A stretch of 64,000 nucleotides of DNA, from contig NC_087168.1 in the NCBI RefSeq assembly GCF_035594125.1, forward strand, positions 7,494,650-7,558,649. The letters run 5' to 3'. Under the pieces are notes generated by a model. That model ran no database searches, was not told the origin of the DNA, and worked only from the letters and a program-made list of their open reading frames with translations. This DNA is from Scylla paramamosain. Its lineage: Eukaryota > Arthropoda > Malacostraca > Decapoda > Portunidae. Each line of letters starts with the position of its first letter. The first letter of the stretch is position 1. A program made the position numbers and the translations under genes. Shown here piece after piece: positions 40,370 through 52,360 of the stretch.

Positions 40370-40883
40370 GTAAATTTATTGTTTTGTCAAAATGATTGAG
40401 ATAATTTATTAAGAGAATAGTTTTTTTTTAATTTATGTTTTCTAGATATTTTGTCAGTATATTGTATGAATTACCACTCATGCAGTATGCTTTTCTGTCA
40501 ATACTGCATAACCTGTTTCATATACATTCATAACTTTATACACTATGTATGTAGTGCCCCTATCAGACCTCTGAAGGACCATCATAAGGCACCCATGCTA
40601 GCTCCTTAATTGTATGCTTGCTCCACACCTTCACAAGATTCTCTTATTTTCTTACTTCCTCACTTAAAACTCCAAAAGGACTTAAGTGATAGGGATGAAG
40701 AAAATTTTTTTTCCATCATGAAGCATTCTTCCAATGGTAGTCATAGGAGATGAACTCTGTAGACTGCATGCACTATAGTCCATTCAGAGAATGAATCTCA
40801 AAGAGACCTCTATGTTATGTTGGCAGCCCCGCTCACCACTCGCCCACAGAGTGTGAGGGAAACTCAGTCTCCCTTGAGATATA
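40370..40883. other. Intron 3 start; dispersed repeat at 40761-40827
   Basis: Mostly unassigned. The stretch CACTATAGTCCATTCAGAGA ... GAGACCTCTATGTT ... TTGGCAGCC recurs in reverse orientation at 44893-44960, so it belongs to a dispersed repeat. Confidence 0.5.
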
Positions 40884-41323
40884 CAGTAAAATCCCTCTTA
40901 TCTGGCATCAACGGGACTGCCGACATGCTGGATACTTGAATATTGCCGGATACTTGAATAGAAGTGAAATTATGTCCACAATCACCACCCTACACTCATG
41001 CATCTTACCATAACAAAGATCAGCTGATCTGATCAGCTGCTTAAGTGTAAACACAACACGCTTCCTCTTTTCTACAACTTTAGGCATGATGAAGGTGTCA
41101 GGCGATAAACAGTGCACACGCGGGACTGAGTCACTGAGTGAGCCGCGGGTGGTGCGAAGCAGTGCGCTCTGGTGGCGAGGGGACAAAGTATGCCTCGCGG
41201 GGGAATTTTAATCGATTTTATGAGTACACATTGATTTTTTATTGATTTTAAGGCTCAGGGAAAAATGTGCCGGATACTTGAAGCTGTCGGATACTTGAAT
41301 GCGGGATGAGAGGGCTTTTACTG
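40884..41323 (-). mobile_element. Tigger/pogo MITE carrying the transposase start
   Basis: Ends CAGTAAAATCCCTCTTATCT and (backwards) CAGTAAAAGCCCTCTCATCC. TA is on the left; TG on the right is a decayed TA. Minus-strand ATG at 41088 gives MPKVVEKRKRVVFTLKQLIR, the beginning of a Tigger-type DNA-binding domain, after which the rest of the transposase is deleted. A second copy in the opposite orientation lies at 49061-49513. Confidence 0.9.
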
Positions 41324-41339
41324 TGCTTATATTTCATCA

Positions 41340-42522
41340 CTTACCTCAACAACTACATGCAAATTTGGTTTACAGCCACAGATGAAGCAGTGTTTTTTCA
41401 GCTCTATAACAGTTTTCAACCTTGATAGGGTAAAAAAAACAAAGAAAATATTGTGAATATAAGTTAAGGAAACAAATTTTACAGTTTATACACCACTTTA
41501 CTTATAATTGTTATGTCCAGCCATTGTGAGGTTATACTTAAAATGAAACGTCTTCACAGACATAAAATACTTCTGAATATGATGGTGCCTTCAGGTTTTG
41601 CAAGAAAAGTTATATAAAAAAGAAAATTAAAGACTTCTATGAGTATCATGCGTGTCCCCTCACATCTTCCAGTATCATGCAGGAAGCAGAGTAGGGAGGA
41701 GGTGGGTGTTTCCCTCCCTCCCACTTCCCTTGCCTCATCCTTCCCCACTCACCCAAAACCCTGCTACCTCTCCCATCATCCCACCCTCTCTCCTCTCTCC
41801 CTCCCAACTCATCTCAGGAATCACAGTTAATGATTAATAATAATAATTGAGTGTACCATTTACTTTTTTTGCATCTTGCTAAGCATACAGTTGTGACACC
41901 TCATATTCACATTATTCTAAAGTCTGATAATAATATCAATATAAGTGTTCTGAAAGCTAATGCTTTAATCAAATGTTAAAATCTCTGTATGAAAACATTC
42001 ACCATGATTAAACCTGCCAAATAAAAAGCGCCTGTGATAGGCACACTTTTAGCAGGCACCTGTCACAGTCACAGTTATGATAGACCTTTGTTCTCCCTCC
42101 TTCAATCACTCATGATCAATTTAGCCATCAATAATTACTTGCTAGGGAGGAAGGGAGGAAGGGACAGAGGGAGAGGGAGGGAAACACCCAACTCCTCTCT
42201 ACTGTGCTTCCTGCACAATACTGGAAAATGCGAGGCGACATACAAGATACTCATAGAAATCTTTTCTCTTTTATACAGCTTTTCATGTAAAATCTGAAAC
42301 CATCATATTCAGGAATATTTCATGTCTGTGAGGACAGGCTTCATTTTAAGCATAACCTCACAATGGCTGTATAAACCGTAAAATTTCTTTCCTTAATTTA
42401 TACTCGCCATAATTACTTTATTTTTTATCCTATCAAGATTGAAAACTATGAAATAGTTGAACAGTGTTCCATCTGTAGATCTAAACAAAACTTGCCCAAA
42501 TTGTGTAGTTGTTGAGCATTTT
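41340..42522. repeat. Large imperfect inverted repeat, arms about 380 bp
   Basis: The left arm (about 41340-41735) and the reverse complement of the right arm (about 42150-42522) align along their length. Shared blocks include CTCAACAACTACA, GTTTTCAA(C/T)CTTGATAGG, CCATTGTGAGGTTAT, CTGAATATGATGGT, TTTCTATGAGTATC, ATGCAGGAAGC / GTGCAGGAAGC and GGGTGTTTCCCTCC. The arms differ by small indels and substitutions. The loop is about 410 bases. No transposase is visible, so it may be a foldback element or a hairpin-RNA locus. Confidence 0.85.
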
Positions 42523-42529
42523 TTTTTTT

Positions 42530-44815
42530 TTTTATATATATATACATAGGAGGGACACTGGCTAAGGGCAACAAAAATCCAATAAAAAAAAAAAGCCCAC
42601 TGAGATGCTAGTCACAGAAAAAGGTCTAAAGCGGTAGTCAAAAATTGAATGATAAGTGTCTTGAAACCTCCCTCTTGAAGGAATTCAAGTCATAGGAAGG
42701 TAGAAATACAGAAGCAGGCAGGGAGTTTCAGAGTTTACCAGTGAAAGAGATGAATGATTGAGAATACTGGTTAACTCTTGCATTAGGGAGGTGGACAGAA
42801 TAGGGATGAGAGAAAGAATAAAGTCTTGTGCAGCGAGGCCATGGGAGAAGGGGAGGCATGCAGTTAGCAAGATCAGAAAAGCAGTTAGCATGAAAATAGT
42901 GGTAGAAGACAGCTAGAGATGCAATATTGCAGTGATGAGAGAGAGGCTGAAGACAGTCAGTTAGAGGAGAGGAGTTGATGAGACAAAAACCTTTTGATTC
43001 CACCCTGTCTAGAAGAGCAATATGAGTGGAACCCCCCAGACATGTGAAGCATACTCCATACATGGACGGATAAAGCCCTTGCACAGAGTTAGCAGCTGAG
43101 AGGGGTAAGAAAAACTGGCGTAGACATCTCAGAATGCCTAACTTTCTAGAAATTGTTTTAGATAGAAATGAGATGTGAAGTTTCCAGTTCAGATTATAAG
43201 TAAAGGACAGACCAAGGATGTTCAGTGTAGAAGAGGGGGACAGTTAAGTGTCATTGAAGAAGAGGGGATAGTTGTCTGGAAGGTTGTGTCGAGTTGATAG
43301 ATGGAGGAATTGACTTTTTGAGGCATTGAACAATACCAAGTTTGCTCTGCCCAAATCAGAAATTTTAGAAAGATCAGAAGTCAGGCATTCTGTGACTTCC
43401 CTGCATGAACTGTTTACTTCCTGAAGTGTTGGACTTCTATAAAAAGATGTGGAAAAATGCAGGGTGGTATCATCAGTGTAGGAGTGGATAGGACAAAAAA
43501 AAGTTTATTTTGGGCCATTGATGAATAATAAGAAGAGAGTGGGTGACAGGACAGAACCCTGAGGAACACCACTGTTAATAGATTTAGGAGAAGAAGAGTG
43601 ACTGTGTACCACAGCAGCAATAGAATGGTCAGAAAGGAAACTTTAGATGAAGTTACAGAGAGAAGGATAGAAGCCATAGGAGGGTAGTTTGGAAATCAAA
43701 GCTCTATGCCAGACTCTGTCAAAAGCTTTTGATATATCCAAGGCAACAGCAAAAGTTTCACTAAAATCTCTAAAAGAGGATGACCAAGACTCAGTAAGGA
43801 AAGCCAGAAGATCACCAGTAGAGCGGTCTTGACAGAACCTATACTGGTGATCAGATGGAAGGTTGTGAAGTGATAAGTGTTTCAGAATCCTCCTGTTGAG
43901 GATAGATTCAGAAACTTTAGATAGGCAGGAAATTAAAGCAATAGGATGGTAGTTTGAGGAACTAGAACGGTCACCCTTTTTAGGAACAGGCTGAATGTAG
44001 GCAAACTTCCAGCAAGAAGGAAAGGTAGATGTTGACAGACAGAGTTGAAAGAGTTTGACTAGACAAGGTGCAAGCATGGAGGCACAGTTTCGGAGAACAA
44101 TAGGAGGGACCTCAACAGGTCCATAAGCATTCCGAGGGTTTAGGCCAGTGAGAGCATGGAAAACATCTTTGCGAAGAATTTTAATAGGTAGCATGAAGTG
44201 TTCAGAAGGTGGAGGAGAGGGAAGAACAAGCCATGAATCATCCGAGGTACAGTTTTTAGCAAAGGTTTGAGCGAAGAGTTCAGCTTTAGAGATAGATGTA
44301 ATAGCGCTGGTGCCATCTGGTTGAAATAAAGGAGGAAAAGAAGAAGAAGCAAAGTTATTGGAGATATTTTTGGCTAGATGCTAGAAACAAGGGGAATTAG
44401 ATCTTGAAAGATTTTGACACTTTCTATTAATGATGGAGTTTTTGGCTAGTTGGAGAACAGACTTGGCATGGTTCTAGGCAGAAATATAAAGTGCTTGAGA
44501 TTCTGGTGATGGAAGGCTGAAATACCTTTTGTGGGCCACCTCTTTATTATGTATAGCACGAGAATAGGCTGTGTTAAACCAAGATTTGGAAGGTTTAGGT
44601 TGAGAAAAAGAGTGTGGAATGTACGCCTCTATGCCAGACACAATCATCTCAGTTATGCGCTTGGCACACAAAGACGGGTCTTTGACACAGAAGCAGTAGT
44701 CATTCCAAGGAAAATTAGCAAAATACCTCCTCAGGTCCCTCAACTAGGAGAGGCAAAATTCCAGAGGCACCTTTGCTTACGGGGATCCTGAGGAGGGATT
44801 GGAGGGATTGGGATT
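42530..44815 (-). mobile_element. LINE B copy 7: linker, RT, C-terminus
   Basis: Minus-strand order: [18 protein letters not shown] (44743), [32 protein letters not shown] spacer, KDVFHALTGLNPRNAYGPVE (44165), LAPCLVKLFQL, PVPKKGDRSSSSNYHPIALI, LDISKAFDRVWHRA (43745) and SGVPQGSVLS in another frame, with the YADD block frameshifted. Then VSFTCLGGSTHIALLDRVES, NARVNQYSQSFISF and a T/TA-rich 3' end at 42530. The endonuclease is missing. This copy has the longest intact RT frame in the window (183 codons, 43643-44194). Confidence 0.92.
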
Positions 44816-45310
44816 GGAATAAGTAAAGAAATAAAAGTATTTCTCAAGGAAGGTTTAATTTTTTTTTTTATTCATTGGGCCTATGGGCAACAGGACTGCC
44901 AACCAAACACAGAGGTCTCACTGAAATTATTTCTCTGAACAGACTATAGTGCATTTATACATTTAAGCTGAGCAAGAAGGACTTGTGTTTAAAAAATGCT
45001 CTATATTAGTCACCTTATTTCTATTTATGTTATTGAGTCAGGTCATCTATGACGACAGATATAAATAGAAATGCTGAAAATAAGGAACACAGTAAAATGT
45101 TAATATGAATTAAAAATGTAGGTGTAGAGAAAAGAAAATCAGTCTGACAACACAGCCACAAGTCATGAGTATTGAACAAATCTAAAGGAGAAGGAAAAAG
45201 AAAGAGGATAATAATATATTTCTAAACATTATCAAATGTGTAAGATTATAAAACAGAAAGTAAGAGAGCTAAACATAAGTTTAACCCATTCATTACTTTT
45301 TTTTAATCTG
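44816..45310. other. Spacer; dispersed repeat at 44893-44960
   Basis: Apart from the repeat shared with 40761-40827 (inverted), nothing is recognised. Confidence 0.45.
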
Positions 45311-47577
45311 TGTAGGAGGGGCACTGGCCAAGATCAACAAAACAGCAATAAAAAAAAGAGCCCAATGAAGTGGCAGTCCCTGAACAATGTTGAAAGTGAC
45401 AGTCAAAAATTACAGGATAATTGTCTTGAAACGTTCCTCTTGGAAGAATTCAAGTCATAGGAAGGAGGAAATACAGAAGTAGGCAGGAAGTTCCAGAGTT
45501 TACTGGAGAAAGGGATGAATGATTGAGAATACTGGTTAACTCTTGCATTAGAGAGGTGGACAGTATAAGAGTGAGAGAAAGAAGAAAGTCTTATGCAGCA
45601 AGGCTGGAGGAGGAGGGGAGGTATGCAGTTAGCAAGATCAAAAGAGCAGTTGGCATGGAAATACCGGTAGAAGATAGCAAGGAGATGCAACATTGTGGCA
45701 ATGAGAAAGAAGCTGAAGACAGTCAGTCAGAGAGGAGCTGATATGACAAAGAGCTTTTGATTCCATCCTGTTTAAAAGAGCAGTATGAGTTACATACATA
45801 GACAGATAAAGCCCCTTTACAGAGTTAGCAGCTGGGGGGATGAGGAAAACTGGCAGAGACAACTCAGAATGCCCAACTTCATAGAAGCTGTTTTAACTAG
45901 AGATGAGATGTGAAGTTTCCAATTTAGATTATAAGTAAAGGACAGACTGAGGATGTTCTGTGTAGAAGAGGGGAACAGTTGAGTGTCACTGAAGAAGAGG
46001 GGCATAGTTGTCTGGAAGGTTGTGTTGAGTTGATAGATGGAGGAATTGAGTTTTTGGGGCATTGAACAATGCTAAGTTTGCTCAGCCCCAATCAGAAATT
46101 TTACAGAGATCCAGTCAGGTGTTCTGTGGCTTCCCTGCATGAACTGTTTGCTTTCTGAAGGGTTAGGTGTCTGTGAAAAGACATGGAAAAGTGCAGGGTA
46201 GGATCATCAACATAGGAGTGGATAGGACAAAAAGTTTGGTTTAGAAGATAATTGATGAATAATAGGAATAGATTGGGTGACAGTACAGAAGCCTGAGGAA
46301 CACCACTGTTAATAGATTTAGAAGAACAGTGACCATCTACCACAGCAGCAATAGAATGGTCAGAAAGGAAACTTGAGATGAAGTTACAGAGAGGAGGATT
46401 GAAGCCATAGGAGGGTTGTTTGAAAATTAATGCTTTGTGCCAGACTATCAAAAGTTTTTGATATGTCTAAGGCAATAGCAAAAGTTTACCAAAATCTCTA
46501 AAAGAGTAAGGAAAGCAAGATCACCAGTAGAGCAGCTGTGATGGAGCCCATACTGGCAATCAGATAGAAGGTTGTGAAGTGATAGATATTTAAGAATCTT
46601 CCTGTTGAGAATAGATTCAGAAACTTCAGATAGGCAGGAAATTAAAGCAATAGGATGGTAGTTTAAGGGATTAGAGTGGTCACCCTTTTTAGGAACAGGC
46701 TGAATGCAGACAAACTTCCAGCAAGAAGGAAAGGTAGATGTTGATAAATAGAGTTGAAAGAGTTTGACTAGGCAAGGTGCAAGCACAGTGTAGGCACAGT
46801 TTCAGGTCCATAAGCCTTCTGGGTTTTAGGTTAGCGAAGGCATGGAAAACATCACTACAAAGGATCTTAATGAGTAGCATAAAGTAGTTAGAGGGTGGAG
46901 GAGAGGGAGGAACAAGCACTGAATCATCCAAGGTAGAGTTTTGAGCAAAGAGTTCAGCTTTAGAAATAGATGGGATGGCAGTGGTGCCATCAGATTGAAA
47001 TAAAGGAGGGAAAGAAGAAGAAGCAAAGTTATTGGAGATGTTTTTTCTAGGTGCAAGAAGTTATGAGGGGAGTTAGATCTTGAAAGATTTTGATGCTTTC
47101 TACTAATGAAGGAGTTTTTGGCTAGTTGGAGAACAGACTTGGCACAGTCCCGGGCAGAAATATAAAGTGCATGAAGTTCAGGTGATGGAAGTTCAGGTGA
47201 TGTATTAAACCAAAGTTTGGAAGGTTTAGGTTGAGAGAAAGAGTGTGGAATGTATGCCTCCATGCCAGACACTATCACTTCTGCTAAGAGCTCAGCACAC
47301 AAAAGAGACGGATCTCTGACATGGAAGCAGTAGTCATTCCAAGGAAAATCATCATAATACCTCCTCAGGTTTCCCCAATAAGCAGAGGCAAAACACTGGA
47401 GGCACCTCTGCTTTGGGGAATCCTGAGAAGGGATTGGAGTGATAGGACAAGATACAGATATGAGATTGTGATCAGAGGAGCCCATTAGAGAGGATAGGGT
47501 TAGAGCATAAGCAGAAGTATTAGAGGTTAGGAAAAGGTCAAGAATGTTGGGTTTATCTCCAAGACAGTCAGGAATTT
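45311..47577 (-). mobile_element. LINE B copy 8, inserted next to Gypsy sequence
   Basis: The minus-strand 5' end is inside the endonuclease ([20 protein letters not shown], 47570), then [12 protein letters not shown] and [44 protein letters not shown]-like spacer, [74 protein letters not shown] (YADD is YVDD) and the C-terminus to the 3' UTR at 45311. The 5' break abuts Gypsy-derived sequence at 47578. Stops and small deletions throughout. Confidence 0.9.
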
Positions 47578-48679
47578 GCACTTCCTTTTCTGTGAAAATA
47601 CGATCATCATTGCAGTAACGTCAAGATTTGGTGGCAATAGGATGAAGGCGGCTGTTAGTTTAGCAAACATTTTTGGAAGATTTACTTTCAGCACATCGAG
47701 TCAACAGATTACAAGAGGGGGTGAGTTTCCACCATGTCAACATATGCAGTTTTTTTTAAACCCTGGCCTAGAATTGCATCAGAACAGAGTTGTGGAAGCA
47801 TAATCTGACACATGCTTTTGTCAGTCCAGCCATTCAGTATGATGTCAATTCTGCTAAAGCCAGATGCTTGAGTAAAAAATTAAGTAGAAGCCATGGCCAT
47901 AATACTTTTTGATTGTTGCACTTTTAAAGAGTGGATGTACTAAGGTCTCTGAACTCTCACTATCAATAAGACCATCTCTTTTGATACTGTTCATCAAAAT
48001 TTTAGCCATCACTTGAGACAATATACAGTGGATGCTATGGTCACCAGTGTCACATTAGTAGGATTTATAGCACCAGGAGTACCGGCACTTATGATACACT
48101 GCTTGGCAAGCAAGACACTTTGAGCATAGATGGCACTGAAGACCAAAAAAAAACACTTTAAATTTGTAGTAGTCGTTACTGTAATAAATTCTGGTTCCCC
48201 AACAGTTATTATCCAGAGTGGTACTTATCACACAAAACAAAGGAGTATCATGGAAAGACTAGAAGTTTCTCTGTGCCAAGTTGAGGGCTCGCACTTTGTC
48301 AGATGTGGTAAACAGATCAAGAGTCTTGTTTTCCATTATGCATTGCTTTATCAGTGGTGACTGCAGGCCATTAATAAATGAGTCCCTGATATACTCTTCA
48401 CAGTGTTGAATTGCAGTTTTAGCCTTAAAGTTACTCTTTACTCAAGATCTTAAGGGCCTGAAAGTACTCATCCAGAGTCTTGCTGGTTGTTGGCAGTGAG
48501 TTTCTAGGGAGTTATGCATAAACACTTCATTTATCAGTTTCACATACAGACCCTGTTGTATCCTTAAGGCAGTGGCCAGCAACCTCTGGCCCATGGGCCA
48601 GATACAGCCTGTGAAAGTGTAGCATCCATCAAATTGTACTTACTAACATAAAAATGGGAGTCCAGCCTGCAAAGCCTTA

Positions 48680-48687
48680 ATCAAAGG

Positions 48688-48728
<41 letters not shown>

Positions 48729-48741
48729 GGGGGGGGGGTGG
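48680..48741. repeat. Long (T)n then (G)n run
   Basis: About 48 T bases followed by about 10 G bases inside the 5' part of the hAT element. Confidence 0.9.
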
Positions 48742-48992
48742 GAGGTGGCACTCAGGGTATCTTTAATGTTCAGCAACCCTGCACAGAAGGTTTGTTTTTT
48801 ATAGTCTGTGCTTTTTGTCATAATTATTGTATTATACATAATACTTTTCAAGTTAATAGATATATTGATATCTTAACCTACACGTTACCATAATTCCCCA
48901 TATCCACCATGGCAGGGTATGGGTACGGGGATTTTCATATTCAGGTCACCATGTCTGCTAAGAAGAGGAAAGAAGATCTTGATTGTGCACTA

Positions 48993-50233
48993 CAGTGAAC
49001 CCCCAGTTCATTGTGAGATTATGTTCCAAAGGCACCCACAAAGTACAAAAATCTGCAATACAGTAAAATCCCTCTCATCTGGCATTCGAGTATCCGGCAG
49101 CTTCAAGTATCCGGCACATTTTTCCCTGAGCCTTAAAATTAATAAAAAATCAATGTGTACTCATGAAATCGGTTAAAATTCCCGTGTGAGGCATACTTTG
49201 TTCCCTCGCCACCAGAGCGCACTGCTTCGCACCACCCGCAGCCCACTGCACTGTGTTTACTCAGTGACTCAGTCCCATGTGTGCACTGTTTATCGCCTGA
49301 CGCCTTCATCATGCCTAAAGTTGTAGAAAAGAGGAAGCGTGTTGTGCTTACACTTAAGCAGCTGATCAGATCAGCTGCTGATTAAGATCAGCTGATCTTT
49401 GTTATGGTAAGATGCGTGAGTGTAGGGTGGTGATTGTGGACATAATTTCACTTCTATTCGAGTATCCGGCATGTCGGCGGTCCCGTTGATGACGGATAAG
49501 AGGGATTTTACTGTATATTGACTGGTTCAGAAAGAAGAAAAAAAAAAAAACCCGCTAATTGGACCACTCACCTCCTTGCAGCAATGGTGGTGATTAGCCG
49601 CCAACTCTATGAATTAGGAACATGCACCGTGTGCACAACACACTAACCACCACCACCAACTTATTGATAACCAGAATGTTTGTACAACACTTACATAACA
49701 CACCAAACCACCACCACAGGGATAACAACTCTTATACACATTGTCAGTTGGTGACAAAACTTGCTTCTGTATGATCATCAAACCCAACCAAGCTGTACAC
49801 AGCAGTGTACAGCACTCACACAAACATGCCAAACCTCCACCAATCCAAGTACACCAACCCACAAATAATGTGAGAGTGGCAAAAAATATTACTGCTTGCA
49901 CAGCTGACCAACCAACACCAGCTGGTGCCCACTGTGCCTGCCAACAGCTAACAGTTGACAGTAATGGGCTGGTGTGAACCGCGCCGTTGCCTCCACCTGG
50001 CCGCCACCTTATCCGCAAGCAGTGTTGCCAAAAAATGCAAGTGCACCTAAACCCTTGTCTGAGTATTTCCTCAACCCATGCCATGATTTAGCTTGTATTT
50101 TATCAAATATAATTGCTGATTTTTCTGTGATAAAATGGGATTTCCTGCATTGTAAAAGTAATTAGGTTCCAGTGAAAAACTGTGAAAAAGTGAACCAGTG
50201 GTAACTGAACTGCAGTAAACTGGGGGTTCACTG
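48993..50233. mobile_element. Mariner-type element nested in the hAT
   Basis: Ends CAGTGAACCCCCAGTTCATT and (backwards) CAGTGAACCCCCAGTTTACT, a 16-base perfect core, each next to TA (48991-48992, 50234-50235). The left subterminal part (ATTATGTTCCAAAGGCACCC) is typical of Tigger/mariner termini. It is itself interrupted by a Tigger MITE at 49061-49513. No transposase is recognised; the interior has CACCACCAC-rich sequence and plus-strand frames of no known family. Confidence 0.85.
49061..49513 (+). mobile_element. Tigger/pogo MITE, second copy, innermost of the nest
   Basis: Ends CAGTAAAATCCCTCTCATCT and (backwards) CAGTAAAATCCCTCTTATCC with TA on both sides (49059-49060, 49514-49515). The plus strand carries ATG at 49312, MPKVVEKRKRVVLTLKQLIR, as in the copy at 40884-41323, which is inverted relative to this one. 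The deletion that removed the transposase body is shared, so both come from one non-autonomous progenitor. Confidence 0.92.
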
Positions 50234-52029
50234 TAGTTGTATTCTTGTTGTTGTTTGTAGTCTGGTGCAGGGTTGCCCAATGCCTCATCTGCCTCAAGTT
50301 TGTAGCTGTCATCAAAGAGCCACCACTGGGAGACAGAGCACCAAACATTGAACTACGTCTCAATGTCTGGTGTTGAGAGGTAAGACACCATCACTAAACT
50401 GACAGACAACCTGGAGAAATGCATTTCACTCTTCAGCAAGCAGAATATTGATGTAGACAAGGTGACACATCAGTTACAGTCTCCTGCCTCATTGCTCACC
50501 AGCTGAAGCCATTCTCAGATAGGGGCTTCAACACAGAGTGTCTTTTGGTTGTGGTGGATTCCATCTATCCAGACCAATATTTTGCCTTTGAAAAAGTGAG
50601 CCTTTCATCACATACTGTTGTCATCACATCAAGATGTCAGACAACATGCACAACTCATTTAAGATTCACTGCTCAACCCTAGTTGCCTTCTCTTTCACTC
50701 TTGACAAAAGCATCGACACAAAAGCTGGCCATTTTCATCTGTGTTGTCACCACTGACCTCCAAGTGTGAGGAGTTTCTCCAACTTTTCCTGCTACATGGC
50801 ACAACCAGTAGACAAGACATCTTTGATGCTGTACTCCAGTGTGTCAAGCAACACCCTCAATCTCTCCTGTCTCTTGTGCCTGACAACCAATGGTGCCACA
50901 GCGATGACAGGAAAGAAGTAAGGAACCATTTCACTACTATTGTACTATTGTGAAACAGCAGGGCACCCCCAACCCATCCACAAAATGCATTGCATTCTCC
51001 ACCAAGAGGCACTGTTTGCCAAGTCTGCCAACCTTGTTGACCTCATGTCTGTTGTGGTGAATGTTGTCAACTCCTTCCTCTCCCACAGCCTTAACCATCG
51101 CCAGTTCCAGGCACTGATGGACGAGGTCAACACGCACAACAGCCACCTGCTCAATTTCAGTGAGGTCTATTGGCTGAGTTGTGGGCCCATGTTGTCCCAT
51201 GTGTGTGACCTGCAACAAGAGATCAGGACCTTCCTCCATCAAAAGAACCACCCTCATGTTAATTACTTCTCTGACCCACAATGGCTTGCTCGTCTGGCCC
51301 TACTGATAGACATCACTATTCACCTTAATGCCCTTAACGTGAAGTTGCAAGGCAAAGACATCCTCGTGACAAACATGTATGCTTACATTACTGCCTTCAA
51401 GGTCAAACTACATTTGTGGGAGGCTTAGTTGACTGTTGGCCAGTTTATGCATTTTCCTCATCTTGCTGCTTGTTCTCCTGAAGACATGATTCTGGACACT
51501 TGCGTCAGTGTTGTCACTTCTTTGCAGGAGAAATTTGCTTACTGTTTTGCAGAGGTCAGGTTGCTAGCTGCAGAATTCAAGCTGTTCACTGCCCCCCTTT
51601 ACTTCCCAGTGGATGATGCCTCTGCCCACCTGCAGATGGAATTGGTGGAGCTGCAATGCAGCAATTAATTGAGGTTGAAGTTCTGTACCTCCTATCTAAT
51701 GTCTTTATTCCACAATCTCACCCTCCCTTCTAGTAATTTTACAAAATATATTGCAAACAACTCTTCTCTAAAATGAAGTACATGAAGTTTTGCCTATGCT
51801 CCCAGCTCTCTGATTGTCACCTCAACGATATCCTTTTGTTATTCACATTATCCATTGAGCTGGACATTGAATCAGCTCTTCATGGCAAGCAGCACCAGCT
51901 ATATCAGTAATCTGTATGATTTCAAATAAAATTCTTGTAAGAAGTCACTTTTGTGTTCGCATTTTTCACTCTGGCCTGTGATATGATATTCTCATTCTGT
52001 CCTCACTCTGAAAAGGTTGCCCGTCCCTG

Positions 52030-52360
52030 ACTTACAAAAGTCTTGAAAGTTTGTAGCCAGTGTTTCCAATCCTATGCTGGTGTCAGTGAACTTGGGTCAG
52101 CATCCAACCTCTCCAGTCTCAGCAGGTGGTCCATTAGGTAGAAGTTACTGGCTGGTGAATGCCAACCCTTTAGGTGTTAATTGCCTTATTTTGTATTGAT
52201 TAAAATTATGTGAGTAGTGAAACACATCTGACTAACTTAAACAACCAAACCACCCAGTACCTTGACAACCAGCTGTACCTAATAATTGTTGTAATCGTTC
52301 TATCAGTCCATTGTTGTCAACATTCTATCACCACAGTTACTGACATCACTTTCTTTTCAG
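52030..52360. other. Intron 3 end: Gypsy gag remnant and acceptor
   Basis: 52030-52190 is the gag start of the Gypsy fragment (minus strand). The remaining 170 bases are unassigned and end in TTCTTTTCAG, the acceptor of NFU1 exon d. Confidence 0.6.

Larger units (their letters stand above)
48951..51910 (+). pseudogene. hAT transposase pseudogene
   Basis: The start MSAKKRKEDLDCAL (48951-48992) is cut by an insertion and resumes at 50236 with VAQCLICLKFVAVIKE, a BED-like C..C block. Then NLEKCISLFSKQNIDVDKV, a degraded part, CEEFLQLFLLHGTTSRQDIF, AVLQCVKQHPQSL, HCILHQEALFAKSANLVDLM (50985) and LNHRQFQALMDEV. Next come EVYWLSCGPML, LNVKLQGKDILVTNMYAYI, VKLHLWEA, and after stops the hATC-like end LFSKMKYMK ... 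QLSDCHLNDILLL (51775-51860). Several stops and shifts. The frame across the insertion point is continuous if the insert is ignored. Confidence 0.85.
48570..52029 (+). mobile_element. hAT transposon with decayed transposase, split by another element
   Basis: The left end is CAGTGGCCAGCAACCT, followed by the GGCCCATGGGCCAGAT palindrome. The right end read backwards is CAGGGACGGGCAACCT. Between them lies a plus-strand hAT transposase of the type related to vertebrate GTF2IRD2/ZBED5-like proteins. Total length is 3,460 bases, of which 1,241 are a later insertion (48993-50233). No clear 8-base duplication remains (CCTTAAGG / ACTTACAA). It is inserted in the Gypsy gag region. Confidence 0.85.
47578..52190 (-). 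mobile_element. Gypsy-type LTR retrotransposon gag-pol fragment, split by a hAT
   Basis: Minus-strand pieces: LRLERLDADPSSLTPA.DWKH then LQTFKTFVS (52140-52030, gag start); after the hAT gap, YIRDSFINGLQSPLIKQCIM (48400), CHLCSKCLACQAVYHKC (48115, degenerate zinc knuckles), GLIDSESSETLVHPLF (47980, altered aspartic protease site; D-S/T-G is D-S-E) and HGGNSPPLVIC ... LPKMFAKLTAA (47725, region before the RT). This is the gag - knuckle - protease - RT order of Ty3/Gypsy elements (K02A2.6-like, inference). No LTRs are attached. RT is cut off at LINE B8. Confidence 0.72.

Noticed and set aside
41554..42297. Short frames with PTSSLLCFLH and PNSSLLCFLH on opposite strands as two related genes
   Set aside because: The similarity is explained by the large inverted repeat; the frames are short and unsupported.
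49614..50084. 156-codon minus-strand frame rich in Trp and Cys
   Set aside because: It lies in the interior of a nested mariner-type element, with no known motif and a competing frame on the plus strand.
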